Origin: Perca fluviatilis
Taxonomy: Eukaryota; Chordata; Actinopteri; Perciformes; Percidae
Reading direction: 5' to 3'
NCBI RefSeq assembly: GCF_010015445.1
Contig: NC_053122.1
Span: forward strand, 34,241,513 to 34,305,512
Length of the DNA stretch: 64,000 nt
Part shown: piece by piece, positions 18,201 through 29,536 of the stretch
Numbering within the stretch: the first letter of the stretch is position 1
Layout: each line of letters starts with the position of its first letter
Position numbers and translations under genes: made by a program
The notes under the pieces: generated by a model
The model's input: the letters and a program-made list of their open reading frames with translations, nothing else
Databases searched by the model: none
Told to the model about the DNA's origin: nothing

Positions 18201-21200
18201 AGGCAACACTTGGAAATAGTGATTTTACAAAATACACCGAATTACAAGAATGTAGAGGACAGGGCGCTATTGCAGACTTATATACTAAGGTTTTGATTAG
18301 ATTTTTTTAATATAGTCATTCGTGAAGTAAAGTTGGCCGGTCTAAGGCATGAAAGTCCAGGGCTGAAAATGAGTCCCAATCCGGCCCTGCACTTAAGTAT
18401 CATCGTCACCCCAATTTTTAGCTGTGACACTATGATACTTTTTTAAATCTAAAAATTGGCTTTTACCCTTTTAGTTTGTATTTGAATGCTTTGGGTTGTA
18501 TTTCCTGTATTTTGCTTTAATGAATTATGAAAAAAACACTTTGAACTGCCCCCGTTTAGTATGTGCTGTACTAATAAACGTGCTTTACTCAGATGACAAG
18601 CACACCAAGATTGCAGTATTAAAGGTCCCATGACATGCTGCTTTTTGGATGCTTTTATATAGGCCTTAGTGGTCCCCTAATACTGTATCTGAAGTCTCTT
18701 TTATATAGACCTTAGTGGTCCCTAATACTGTATCTGAAGTCTCTTTTATATAGACCTTAGTGGTCCCCTAATACTGTATCTGAAGTCTCTTTTATATAGA
18801 CCTTAGTGGTCCCTAATACTGTATCTGAAGTCTCTTTTATATAGACCTTAGTGGTCCCTAATACTGTATCTGAAGTCTCTTTTATATAGACCTTAGTGGT
18901 CCCCTAATACTGTATCTGAAGTCTCTTTTATATAGACCTTAGTGGTCCCCTAATACTGTATCTGACGTCTCTTTTATATAGACCTTAGTGGTCCCTAATA
19001 CTGTATCTGAAGTCTCTTTTATATAGACCTTAGTGGTCCCCTAATACTGTATCTGAAGTCTCTTTTATATAGACCTTAGTGGTCCCCTAATACTGTATCT
19101 GGCGTCTCTTTTATATAGACCTTAGTGGTCCCCTAATACTGTATCTGAAGTCTCTTTTATATAGACCTTAGTGGTCCCCTAATACTGTATCTGAAGTCTC
19201 TTTCCTGAAATTCAGCCTTGGTGCAGAATTACAGCCACTAGAGCCAGTCCCACAATGAGCTTTCCTTAGGATGTGCCATTTCTGTGTCTGTAGCTATTGA
19301 GGAGGAGAGAGGGGGGGGGTACAAGGTGGAGGGTGGGGGTGTGGCCTTAACCAACTGCCACTTTGCTCGTTTGAAAGCCATGATGTCTCTCTCTCTCTCT
19401 CTCTCTCATGGGTGGGCCAAATTCTCTGGGTGGGCAAAGCAGAGAAAGGGGAGGTAACCTTGCTCCTAATGACCTCATAAGGAGAAGATTCCAGATCGGC
19501 CCATCTGAGCTTTCATTTTCTCAAAGGCAGAGCAGGATACCCAGGGCTCGGTTTACACCTATCACCATTTCTAGCCACTGGGGGACCATAGGCAGGCTGG
19601 GGGAACGCATATTAATGTTAAAAAAAACTCATAAAATGAAATTTTCATGCCATGGGACCTTTAAGTGGCAGGCAACAGAGAAGTGGCCCACCTGTAAAGG
19701 TTATCTGTGTGGTCCCGGTCCAGCTCATTGCCAGTGTCTCCGGTGGTGTAACCGGTTTCACACGGGGACTCCATCCTCTCCCGAGCAGCAGGCCTGGGCT
19801 CTCGGCCCTTCCTCCGTTCCTTCTCCACGTGATAAGGAGGAGGTTTCCTCATGCTGTCAGTCTCCTCCGAGGAGCTGCTGGAGCCAACTGTGACCCTGCC
19901 GTTCTGGCACAAAGGCTCAGCACCCCGACCATTACTGTTGTCAGCAGAGAAACTATGGAAACGCAAGACAGGTATTAGATGATTGATATATGTTCATATA
20001 TGTTGCATTTATTTATTTTATTTATTAGAGTTTAAGCTCTCTTAGTATATCCGGGCCTGGACCTCTAATATCAAGTACTTTGAGTTTCAGTAGTTTTTAA
20101 AGAGCCCCTATTTTACTCATTATCAGCATCATTTTTATTCTCTTGGGGTCTACTAGAATAGGTTTACATGCTTTGATGTTCAAAAAACACATTATGTTTC
20201 TCTCACTGCCCACCGCTGCAGCTCCTCTGACTGAAACATTAGGCTCATTCGCGATGAGCTGCGCCTCGCCTGTAAAGTGAACGAGAGCAGGCAGCAGCAG
20301 CAACCGGGGGCGGTGACAAAAAGCTGCGGTCAAGTCGGACACTTTCCAGCCGTTTCCAGCAGCCTTCGGGCTGAACAGGAAGTCACAGAAACACTCACAT
20401 CCTATTAGGGCAGATTCCGATTTAATAAAATGCTATCAGACCCATATATCAGCTTGTACACAGTCTCCAGTTGTTTTTATTATGACAGAGTAGCTGTTAA
20501 AATGCTCTGTTGCTGACAGACTGTAGATGATCCGTCATCTGAACGGATTTAGTCTCTCTGACTTCTAAACGTAGCTATCAGCCACAGAACACGTGTTCTG
20601 TATTAAATCAGACAAATAGCAAGTAAAATCCCTCCAATTCAAAAACAATAAAAAGTCTTTTTTGAAAGTTTTTTCGAATTAAAATGTCTTAACATGAATC
20701 CAACATATTATTAGCAAATATAAATCCCCACTGATGATAGGCTTACTGGCCCATAGTTAAGGTAGTCACTAAGCACATCTACAGATCCAGTTCATCCACT
20801 GTGTATGCTTAACATTAAAAACATGATTTACAAAATCATACCAACAATTATTATTTTAATAGCTTAGTATTCTATGCACTAAAAATGTATAAAGGCTTTA
20901 GGCCGCTGTACACTTTATTGTAGGCCCAGTCTAATATTGTCACCTTCCTAAAATAATGGCCTAAGTCATTTTTTCAGGTTTTTCAGAAAACACAAAAAAC
21001 TGAAACAAATACTGAATATATATTTATTAATAATTTCACTCAAAATTGTTATGACAATAGATGACTATTGACATTGTGATGGCCCTGTGTAATCTGGCAG
21101 GGCCTCTCTGTGGGAGTGATACCTATCAATAACAATGTCTGTCAATTATGCAACATAAGAGGAATAAATGACTTAGGCAAATTTTTTTAACATACCTTTG

Positions 21201-21675
21201 TGACTTAGGCAATTTTAAACCTTCAACAGAAACCTCATCGCTTACCAATTGGGGACGAGCCCTGAATCCCGATAATAACTTCAGTGATAGAGTGGTAGAT
21301 TTTTGTTCTTCTTGAAGCGGCTGCCATTTTGAAAAGCTTGTAAAATTGCCTAAGTCACATTGTCTTTTGACTTAGGCAAAATAAAACGGCCTAAGTCACG
21401 ATCTTGACATTATACTAAAGGTTTAGAATCACATGACCTGTTCAACTGAGGATGTAGGCAATTTTACCAGAGATGGCCAGCACCATGAGGAGATAATTTA
21501 GGCAAGAAAATCATTTTTGCCAAAAAATGACTTAGGCCATTATTTTAGGACTTTGCAACTTCATTTTCTACAATATATGTAGTAGGGGGTCTCTGCTCTG
21601 TCTCATTTTCAGTTAAGGGGTCCTTGGTTTAAAAAACGTTGAAGACCCCTGCACTAAGGGAAGAATATGTGTTCC

Positions 21676-21745
<70 letters not shown>

Positions 21746-22638
21746 ATCATTGTCTGGAGAGCAGATGAACATTAGGTATCGATCATTGTTCTGACAGGAA
21801 GTAAGATTTCAAGGTTCAGGACTGAAACATGTTTTTCTGACGTGCCCTGTGTTTTGAGCACGGTAGTGTTCTGGTGTCAGACTCATCAGCTGTGACCATC
21901 ACTCACCTGTTGCTTTTATAATATCCCTCACTGTGGACGCTGACTGTTCCGTTGCCGTAGGAGACCACACTGTTCTCTGCCCTCAGGCCAGGTGCTGCTC
22001 TCTCTGATACGACGACGGTTGGTGCCTGTTGGGTGCTGCGCACCTCTCCAACATGGTTCACCTAAGACAACATCAGGAGACTGAAATCCGAATGCCTTCA
22101 TTTAATGTCGAGGATTGTTCCCCCGCAGTGCAGATCATTAGAATGAGATGTAATAAGACAGAAAATATTCAATAAACAGAAAATACACATTATATTGTCA
22201 GGCTTTTCCCTACAGCTATAAGGCTTACGGGCAGCACCCAAGTTGTTTTGGTCACCACCTAAGGCGAATGAATGTAAAATCTTGTGTAAATTAGATTTTT
22301 TTTTTTACTGAAAAATATAACTTTCTTTTAAGGGAGGACCCTAACCCCGCCAAATACATGCACCTAAAGTCTTCCACAAACCCAGGGAAAACACTGTAGT
22401 ATTCTGACACATAATGCCCAATTTAGCTCTATGATGCATATGAGAATCAGGGAGAGTCAGATGCATTTTTTATGCTGGAAAGAAAAAAAACCTTTCTGGG
22501 CTAAATCTGTCACATAAGCAACGAAGTACAGAAGTGGAGAGCTATAGCTGTCTACGCTGCACGGCACACTGCGCTCAAAAACACTCGTATGAGAGAGGCT
22601 GTGTCACTGCCAGGCATGCATGCTAGACAGATACAGGA

Positions 22639-22698
<60 letters not shown>

Positions 22699-22883
22699 CC
22701 TTGGACATTGTGACAAACTGCATTAGAATAAAAGGAGAGCAGAAGTCTCTTTCCCCTGATCAGTGTCTCAACTCAATTTCTTTCAACAACTATCAGAACT
22801 AATTAATTTAAAGGGAACACACAGAAACAATTTTCTGAACTGGGTCTGACATGAAACGCACGTTACCAGTGGAGGAGTGCATG

Positions 22884-22969
<86 letters not shown>

Positions 22970-25900
22970 TGAGAGAGAGAGAGAGAGAGCACACTGAGAA
23001 AGGTTGAGACAGGAGTGAAACGATGGAACAAACATTTCTGCTGTTCCATCTTCCTGAACTATCAGGTAAACAAGCAGCCGAGCACCTCTTTTGCAGAATA
23101 AAACAGCACGATGTGCTTATCAAATAGACAATTTTAACACCTACAGCACAACACAGCACTGTGACCACCCTTTACAGTCACAGAAGTGTGGGGGGGGGGG
23201 GAACGTCACCAAAATAAAACGCATGGTCATAAGAAAACAAATGATATACAGAGTACAGCAAACACAAAAGCTGTATTATGTCTCATGTACTCTACTGTTT
23301 TACTGTATAATGCATCATTAATGACTTCCAGTCTTTGACCTATTTCTCCAGTGAGCTGATGCAAATGTCTGGAGAAAGAACAGCAGCCTGTGAAATAGAT
23401 CTGATGAATGTGGAGTCGGAAGATGATCCTCCGTGTGGAGAGAAAGTCCCAGAAAGCTGCATGGACTGTGACAGTCCGGTCAGTGTTTGTGTGAAATTGA
23501 CACTTTCTGCTGAAAATCCAAAGAACTGGGACAAGGAAATGTGGATGTGCTCTAAAGATGGAGAGAGGGAGCTTTCAGTGTCTCTTTTCATTACAGATTA
23601 ATCTGCCGATTATTCTCATTCATAATGGCATCACAATTTTCCAGAGCCTATTTATAATAAGCGACTCAAACTTATTCATTGTGTGTTGTTAAATACCATT
23701 AAACTCTCCTATTGAGTTTGTTTTTGTCTCGTTATCCTACAATCTTTTCCAGTTCTGTTCAATAAAAATGTAGTACAAAACACAGGGAAATGACTTCTTT
23801 GCCAGGAGTCTAATCTTGCATACTGAATCATTTAGCGCCACCACGCTCTGAAGGGATTCACAGAGCAACACTGAGGCAACTCAACCTTTTTTATACATTA
23901 TACATGCCACATACATTATATATGCCTCCCTGCAAGGCAAGCATCTTCACTGCAATACAAGAGTGCCCCAGAATAAGGCCTGCATTTCGATAAAGTGCCT
24001 CGCTGCACCCTTTCCGGTGATAGGCGGTATATAGGCCAGGGCCCCGCTGGATAAAGTGATTGAGTAGCTTTCTTCCCTTTTCATAATGAGTCATGGTGGG
24101 CATGATACACTGTGACTGTAGTAGATTAATCACTGCTAAATACCACATGAAGCTACCGCTGTGAAGTACAAACAGCACAGCTTTCACAGGGCTCCAAAGC
24201 AGCAGGAATACCTGCTAAATGCTGGCGCTCTGACGGTCTGAGACAGCGGCTCTCAAACTGTCGCCAGATATTTCTGCTTTGTTCACCCATACATAGGATT
24301 GGGCATCGAGAAACGGTTTCAGCTTGGAATCGTTTCAAAAGTTACGATTCCGGAATTGTTTCTTTATTGGAATCGTTTTGAATCCGATCAGTTCCAAATT
24401 TAAAACGCGTCAAGTTTTTTTCAACTCCAACCCTCAAAGAATCAGCATAGAGAATCGATAAGAACCGTTAATCGAAAGGAAGAATTGGGATTGGAATCAG
24501 AATTGTTAAAATCAAAACGATGCCCAACCCTACCCATACCCATCCACAGTATAACAACATCACAAAGCTACCAAAGCTGCCAAAAGTAGGGATGGGTATC
24601 GAGAACCGATAGGACTGGTCAGTACTTAAGTATTGATAAGCTCCTGTACAAACAGACACGGATATCGTTTTTTATGTGGCGCCGCCGGGCGCCCACTGGG
24701 CATCTGGGAATGATTATTTAAACTAAAATGTGTTAGGCTACACAACTTTTAATTATTAATTAATTAAATTAACTATTTTCATTTTAGTGACAAGCTGCTC
24801 AGCTTCTGACAACCAGATAAAACTCATTTTGTACTGCTGAGTTGTTAGACCAGACGGTTGTAGCAATGACTTCTCCCTTATTACATATACAGGAAACTCA
24901 GGAATCTATTTAATTTATTTTTGCAAAAGAGTAAAAATAAAATAACTGTTGAATCTTTTTTGCACCAAATTATAACTAGATAAACAGTAGTATTGGTAAT
25001 CATAAGCAGTATTGATATCCACATGGGTATCGATAAAATCCTAACGATACCCATCCCTAGTCAAAAGTCTGTAATAGTCATCAAAACATGGGTAATTTCA
25101 AGTATTTGCCCAGACCTGTCAATTTATGATGAAGAGTCTTTGTGTGTAAAAGTTATCTTTTTTTTTTTATGAAGTTATACCTGCCAGTTCCCAAAAGATT
25201 TTCTGCCACTTTGACACACAGTTTGATACCTTTCCTAATTTTTCCAAATGGTTTTGGATTTACGCGATGCAATACGACAAATGTTCCAATGTGACAAAGA
25301 TATAATTTTCCGTTAATTATATAGAGAATAGTGTCAGCGCTGACGTCCCCATTGATATGGACACATCATTAGTAATTGTCTGAATGGTTCTGTGTTTAAG
25401 AAAAAGATACATTTTTTTTAAGCAAATGTCTTTTAAACTGCTTTCAAATGATTTAGTCCATCCTGAAAACGTGTGTGCAGGAAAAACATGTGTCCTACTA
25501 TCTGCTCAAACAACCTGAAACTTAAAACCTGGCTCTTACATCCTCCTGACCCGTTTACTTTAACAGGAAATTGTATAACATTGCTTATTGCTCCTTTTTT
25601 ATATGGTTTCTATGCAGCTGTTATCACTGGTCTGGTTAATGATCAGACAGAGTGAAACCCGGGTGTGCCGAAGATAAACAGCAGCGTTCTCTGAGTCAAC
25701 AGCAGCGGGTTCATGGGAGTCTACAAAACCAAACGGTCACTAGGTACGAGCTGAGAGACTTGACGATGTGTATGTATCGGCCCTGAGCTTTAAACGTGCA
25801 GGTGACTTGAAAAGAGCAAACATGAGATCATAAGCTTTTGTTTGGTTGTCTGGCTGAAGAAGAAAAACAGAAATAAACGTAAACTGCAAGTCTTTCGTGG

Positions 25901-28900
25901 ATTTACTGTAAGTAGTATATCATCCGAACTCACTCATATACACAAACACAATCCCCCAGTCGTCCTCTGTTAAAATATGAAGAAATAAATGATAAAACAT
26001 AGGAGACATTACTCACCCAGTCCTGTACATCCTGGCCCTCTGACGACCTGAGCAGCGACTCGTCCCAGTAGATGTTAGCTTTGCCATGGCGCCAAATCTT
26101 GCTGCGGGTCTTGTAGGCGAAGTAAGCAGACAGGGCCAGGGCCAACACCACCATCAGCCCCAACACTAATGCAACCGCCTGAGGAAAGAGAGTAAATCAT
26201 AGATCAGGATGGAATTACATGGAAAAGATGAAAACAAAATGGAATAATCCCACTAACCTCCTCGGGATCCATGTAGCAGTAGTGGTGCAGGTATTGATTG
26301 TACATGGGGAACCCCCCTGGAAAACCGGCCCCAATGCTGCCGCTGAGGCTGGGACTGCCCTGGATGCTCTGGCACATCATCAGCATGGGATTGTACAGCA
26401 TGCTCTGGGAGCTCTGAGACATCGGGTTCACCCCGATCACAAAGATGATGTCGATGATGCCCTTGAAGTCAAAAGAGAAGCATGTTTAATCACAGTAATG
26501 ATTTAAATGCATTCCATGTTATCTTTGAATGAGACACAACCAGTGTTCTCATGTAGTCAGTCAGTTTTCTGCCATGCATGGTTAGTTCAGTGTTAACTCT
26601 GAACTCCGGACATTCCCATGACTTCCTCAGTGATGGTTCGAATTTTTCATTCTAGATTAAACACAATTTCAGTCTAACATAGAGTTGCGTAGAGTAAGCG
26701 TTATCAGCTGAATAGCTTAGCGCGGGAACGGACCACGTTTGTATACTCGTAAATTACCCCACTAATAATGCACGAAATGATACCAAAGGTTTACACTAGT
26801 ACATATAGGTTATGCGTCTCATAAAACGATGGATTGTAAAAGTTTGTAAAAAACAATTGTTGCTGCTGTAAGACGAGTGCTTAGGGCCGTCTACAAATTA
26901 CATCACCGAAAAAGATGCAACAAAAAATATTATTAATTTAATTTTTTTTAAAGTAAGTGCTGTAGTATAACTAGCAGGAGACAAGTAATAATTGAGGTAA
27001 GTTTGGAGACATTACCTTATTTAATCATTGAATTAATAAATATTTTTGTTGTAACTCTTTTCGGTGTTGTAATTTGTAGACAGCCCTAAGCACTCGTCTT
27101 ACTGCTGGTAGCAGCAGCAGCAGCAACAACAGCAGAGAGCAGAAGCCAGCAGGCAAGTGTTCATAAACTTCTGGTGTACTTACAAACTTTCCAATCCATC
27201 GTTTTATGAGAGCATAACCTATTTGTACTACTTGTAGACGTTTGGTATCATTTCGGGCATTATTAGTGGGGTAACTTACAAGATACAAACGTGGGTCCGT
27301 TAGCCCCTGCGCTAAGCTATTCAGCTGATAACGCTACTCTACGCTAACTCTCCCAATGTTAGACCCAGGTGAAAAAAGCTTCTGGGGGGGTGTTTGGCTC
27401 GAGGTCATGGTGCAAAGGACCCTAGGGTGAAATTACTCCGAACCATCAGTTTAATGTGATGATTTCTTTTTGAAACAGGACGCTGGGGTGGATAGTGACT
27501 ACGGTGTCACGATTTTGATTTTAAAATCGATCAAAATGAGGATCGTCAATTCCCCCAGTATTTCTTCTTCTCTCTCCACCCCCGCCTACTTGCGCATTTC
27601 CGAAGAAAAAAAACAAAAAAAACAACAGACACAGCGTAGCATGAAGCTAAAGACACATGGGAACGTTAGCTTAGCGGTAGCCTTCAGCTGCTCTTTTTAA
27701 GACACCATGGCCATTGCCTGAGTCTGAGATAACGGAGAACTGGAAAATCCTCCTGCTTCCCTGAAGTCACCGGTGTGGCAACACTTTGCCTTCCCTGTGA
27801 GTGAGTGATGGAAACAAACAACAAAGGTAAAGCATGTGGGCTCCAACGGGACTCCATTGTGTGTTCATGTTCACCTCGTTAAACTAATAGTGCATTCAAT
27901 TGCATTTGAGAAATTCATTTTGAGAAAGAAACTTTTGTTGTGAAGTACCCTCCTGCCATCTCGAGGCTCTTACTGTGGCACTGTCGTCACTGCTGAAAAG
28001 AAAATATTCAAATCGAAAATGTAATTGAATCGTGACTCTAAAATCGAAAGTCAACTTGAATCGTGGATTTAGAGAATCGTGACTCCCCTAATAGTGACAC
28101 ATCAAGCTTAAAGATGTGCTAATCAATCTTTTTACATAGGCTACATAAACAATGGATCAAATGTGTAAACCTTAATCTGTAGTTCCCCTCAGCACTGCGG
28201 AGCTCGTTAGCCTCTTTTAGCTCATACTTTAGATTTTTTCTGGCCTCAACTTTATTGTTGTGGTTTATTCTCACCATTTTTAGCGACTTTGTTTCCAGAC
28301 AGCAAGCAGCTATCTGCGAAAAAAACTCTTATAAACCGACTGTACACTACCTGTTCAGGATTAAACAGCAGACAGACACAGTTAACGACCAGCTGGTGAA
28401 CATAGGTGAACACATTTAGCAGCTGGAGAGACAGATATTTCCCTCTGGAGCTGGTGGAGACCAAAACAGAGCTAAAAGGAGAGTGAATATTAGAATAAAA
28501 TTCTTCAGATGGCCAGAAAAATGACTCCAAATGTGTCTTTGCTTCATGTGTAATAAGCAACTGTTTTCTGTTCCCACCTACTTAACCCTCACCTAACTGC
28601 AGCATGTTGTCGTGTGTGTGATGTTTAAAGTCATCCTGACAAGAGAAAGGGAATCAACATTTAGTGAGACTCACCTGAAGGACAGCTAAGATGATGTCAC
28701 AAATGAACACGGTGAGGTAGAACCTGCATCCCCTCATGATCCGTGACCGTGAGAAACTCGCCACCAGGAAGCCCAGTGAAACCAGGAAGTTAATGGCCGC
28801 CATGGAAATCATGGCCGCCTTGGCAGACTGTGGGGTCATGTAGGAGCTACCATAGCCGTAGCTGCCTCCATAATATCCCGACTCCATCCCAACGATACTC

Positions 28901-29223
28901 CCTGTGGCCCCGACACCGTAGCCCCCGTACCCAAATCCATTCATGTCCCACACCAAGGTGGAAGCCACGCAGGCGAAGATGAGGAAACACATGAGGACTG
29001 TAACTCCTTGGAAGGTTTTGACGAAACCAGGAGGAGAAAACCAGCGGTAGAAGTGTTGAGGCTTCTCCTCAATGTAGTTGGAGCCCGGAGGGACATCGTA
29101 GGTGTAGGGGGCATACTGGCTCTGGGGGGAGCGGACGCTCCTTGGGGGATAGAAGCTGTGGGAGTGAGTGCTGTAAGGCGGGCTGTACACAGGGGGGCTA
29201 TCGTAGTACCGAGACTCATACAT
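13430..29223 (-). CDS. ocln: Occludin, tetraspan MARVEL tight-junction protein
   Basis: Eight coding exons, 5' to 3' on the minus strand: 29223-28675, 26461-26258, 26178-26017, 22061-21907, 19952-19692, 16425-16254, 14357-14316 and 13531-13430 (stop TAA). They total 548 residues; human occludin has 522. The cytosolic N-terminus has PPVY and PPY motifs (residues 10-17), typical WW/Itch-type ligands. TM1 is about 73-92, followed by the hallmark Gly/Tyr-rich first extracellular loop (93-131). TM2 is about 137-156, TM3 about 168-193, and TM4 about 252-272. The second loop carries a Cys pair (C213, C245). The tail has an acidic ETGYTTGDTG motif equivalent to the human YTTGG phosphorylation site. 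It ends in the coiled-coil occludin/ELL domain (about 444-548; LYPEITSDEQ, ADEYNRLKDLK, CKELREKL), which in the family binds ZO-1. Role: plasma-membrane component of bicellular tight junctions. It lies head-to-tail downstream of marveld2. Confidence 0.95.
13604..14277. mobile_element. Palindromic MITE with a nested segment
   Basis: The left arm (GTAGTTTGACGTTTTGAG ... GTTAGCTTAGCTTAGCATAA) and the right arm (TTATGCTAAGCTAAGACAGC ... AAAGTCATTCCTTTAA) are inverted copies of a repeat I recognise as widespread in fish. Related pieces occur at 40635-40820, 46243-46330 and 48310-48785. The 13777-13975 block between the arms is foreign. It lies in the occludin intron before the last exon. Confidence 0.6.
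13777..13975 (+). repeat. Copy of the nr2f6 3'-end block (11552-11748)
   Basis: About 195 bp, nearly identical to 11552-11748, including AAGAATGCCAAATA, ATTCATATGCCAAAAACTG and AAGGTCCCATATTG. The AATAAA of the source reads AATATA here. It interrupts the palindromic element around it. Confidence 0.85.
14513..15525. mobile_element. ~1-kb element with GGCCTGTACTACGAAGC ends
   Basis: Perfect inverted ends containing GGCCTGTACTACGAAGC, extending outward through CTGA/TCAG. There is no transposase frame. A (CT)n tract lies inside. Superfamily not assigned because I could not find a clean target duplication. Located in an occludin intron. Confidence 0.65.
15207..15255. repeat. (CT)n microsatellite
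   Basis: About 24 CT units inside the 14513-15525 element. Confidence 0.95.
16962..18389. mobile_element. Non-autonomous hAT element, CAGGCCCGGATTGG ends
   Basis: Ends CAGGCCCGGATTGG and CCAATCCGGCCCTG, with a perfect 8-bp duplication CACTTAAG at 16954-16961 and 18390-18397. It is 1,428 bp with no long reading frame, so probably an internally deleted hAT derivative. Located in an occludin intron. Confidence 0.9.
18623..19660. mobile_element. TTAA-flanked element (piggyBac-like) with internal minisatellite
   Basis: Inverted ends AGGTCCCATG and CATGGGACCT, flanked on both sides by TTAA (18619-18622, 19661-19664), as for piggyBac insertions. It has no transposase. A 12-copy tandem array fills its left half. 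The right edge lies 27 bp from the splice donor of the occludin exon 19692-19952. Confidence 0.8.
18650..19205. repeat. 12-copy minisatellite, unit about 46 bp
   Basis: Twelve head-to-tail units, each containing GACCTTAGTGGTCCC and TAATACTGTATCTGAAGTCT. Units differ mainly by CCC versus CCCC; single variants read TCTGACGTCT and TCTGGCGTCT. Confidence 0.95.
20944..21551. mobile_element. Element with TGACTTAGGC motifs and 28-bp inverted ends
   Basis: Inverted ends contain CCTAAAATAATGGCC, bounding about 608 bp. The motif TGACTTAGGC or its complement GCCTAAGTCA recurs in whole or part at about eight places (near 20961, 21172, 21200, 21348, 21370, 21389, 21496, 21529). No coding capacity. Located in an occludin intron. 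Confidence 0.65.
21676..21743. repeat. (TTA)n microsatellite
   Basis: About 22 trinucleotide units in an occludin intron, about 160 bp beyond the 3' end of exon 21907-22061. Confidence 0.97.
22642..22695. repeat. (CA)27 microsatellite
   Basis: CA tract in an occludin intron, complementary to the GT tract 190 bp away. Confidence 0.97.
22886..22967. repeat. (GT)41 microsatellite
   Basis: GT tract continuing into a short (GA)n run to about 22989. Confidence 0.97.
24294..24532. mobile_element. Short hAT-type MITE, TAGGATTGGGCATCG ends
   Basis: Ends TAGGATTGGGCATCG and CGATGCCCAACCCTA with flanks CCCATACA and CCCATACC (7/8). It is 239 bp and largely palindromic. Located in an occludin intron. 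Confidence 0.8.
24587..25059. mobile_element. hAT-type MITE, TAGGGATGGGTATCG ends
   Basis: Perfect 15-bp inverted ends TAGGGATGGGTATCG with flanks GCCAAAAG and GTCAAAAG (7/8). It lies 54 bp from the previous element. Confidence 0.85.
26672..27365. repeat. ~690-bp foldback element in an occludin intron
   Basis: Left arm 26672-26931 and right arm 27040-27365 are inverted copies (shared GTTATCAGCTGAATAGCTTAG, interrupted in places; ACGATGGATTG; AAGACGAGTGCTTAGGGC), separated by about 110 bp. A (CAG)n expansion lies in the right arm. There is no coding frame. A foldback MITE is the simplest reading. Confidence 0.8.
27500..28090. mobile_element. hAT-type MITE, TACGGTGTCACGATT end
   Basis: 591 bp with related inverted ends (TACGGTGTCACGATT and AATCGTGACTCCCCTA) and a perfect 8-bp duplication ATAGTGAC at 27492-27499 and 28091-28098. 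In the first coding-side intron of occludin. Confidence 0.8.
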
Positions 29224-29251
29224 GGTTTAGAGGCTATCACTGCAATTTCAC
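28675..29251 (-). other. ocln: ocln exon with start codon and short 5' UTR
   Basis: The acceptor (pyrimidine tract then TCTAG) places the exon start at 29251, giving 28 nt of leader before ATG at 29223. The donor is CTTCAG|GTGAGT at 28675/28674. A separate upstream non-coding exon is therefore expected. Confidence 0.7.
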
Positions 29252-29536
29252 CTAGAGGAGGGAGGGAAAATAGGATTAAATTAATTTATGGTAAAAGCAA
29301 TGTCCTTGTCATCACTTTACATCACTTATACATGTTTCACCACTTCAAAGTGAGGTATTTAACAGCAGTTTTGAAGGTGACACATAGTCTTATTCTAACC
29401 TTGAGTTATCTCAATCCTCTGGAGTGATGCCTTGATAAGTAAACTAGACTCTTGAAATTGAAAATGTGAATGCAGGAAATCAAATACTCTAAATGCCTGT
29501 TGCTTAGACCTTTCAGCACTTTTTGCTGTCCGGCAT

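Noticed and set aside
18650..19205. Regular repeat array that could suggest a CRISPR array
   Set aside because: Units are directly abutting with no unique spacers, and they lie in a transposon within a vertebrate intron.
28252..28560. 102-codon minus-strand frame between ocln exons
   Set aside because: The underlying sequence looks like an interspersed fish repeat, and no exon fits occludin there.
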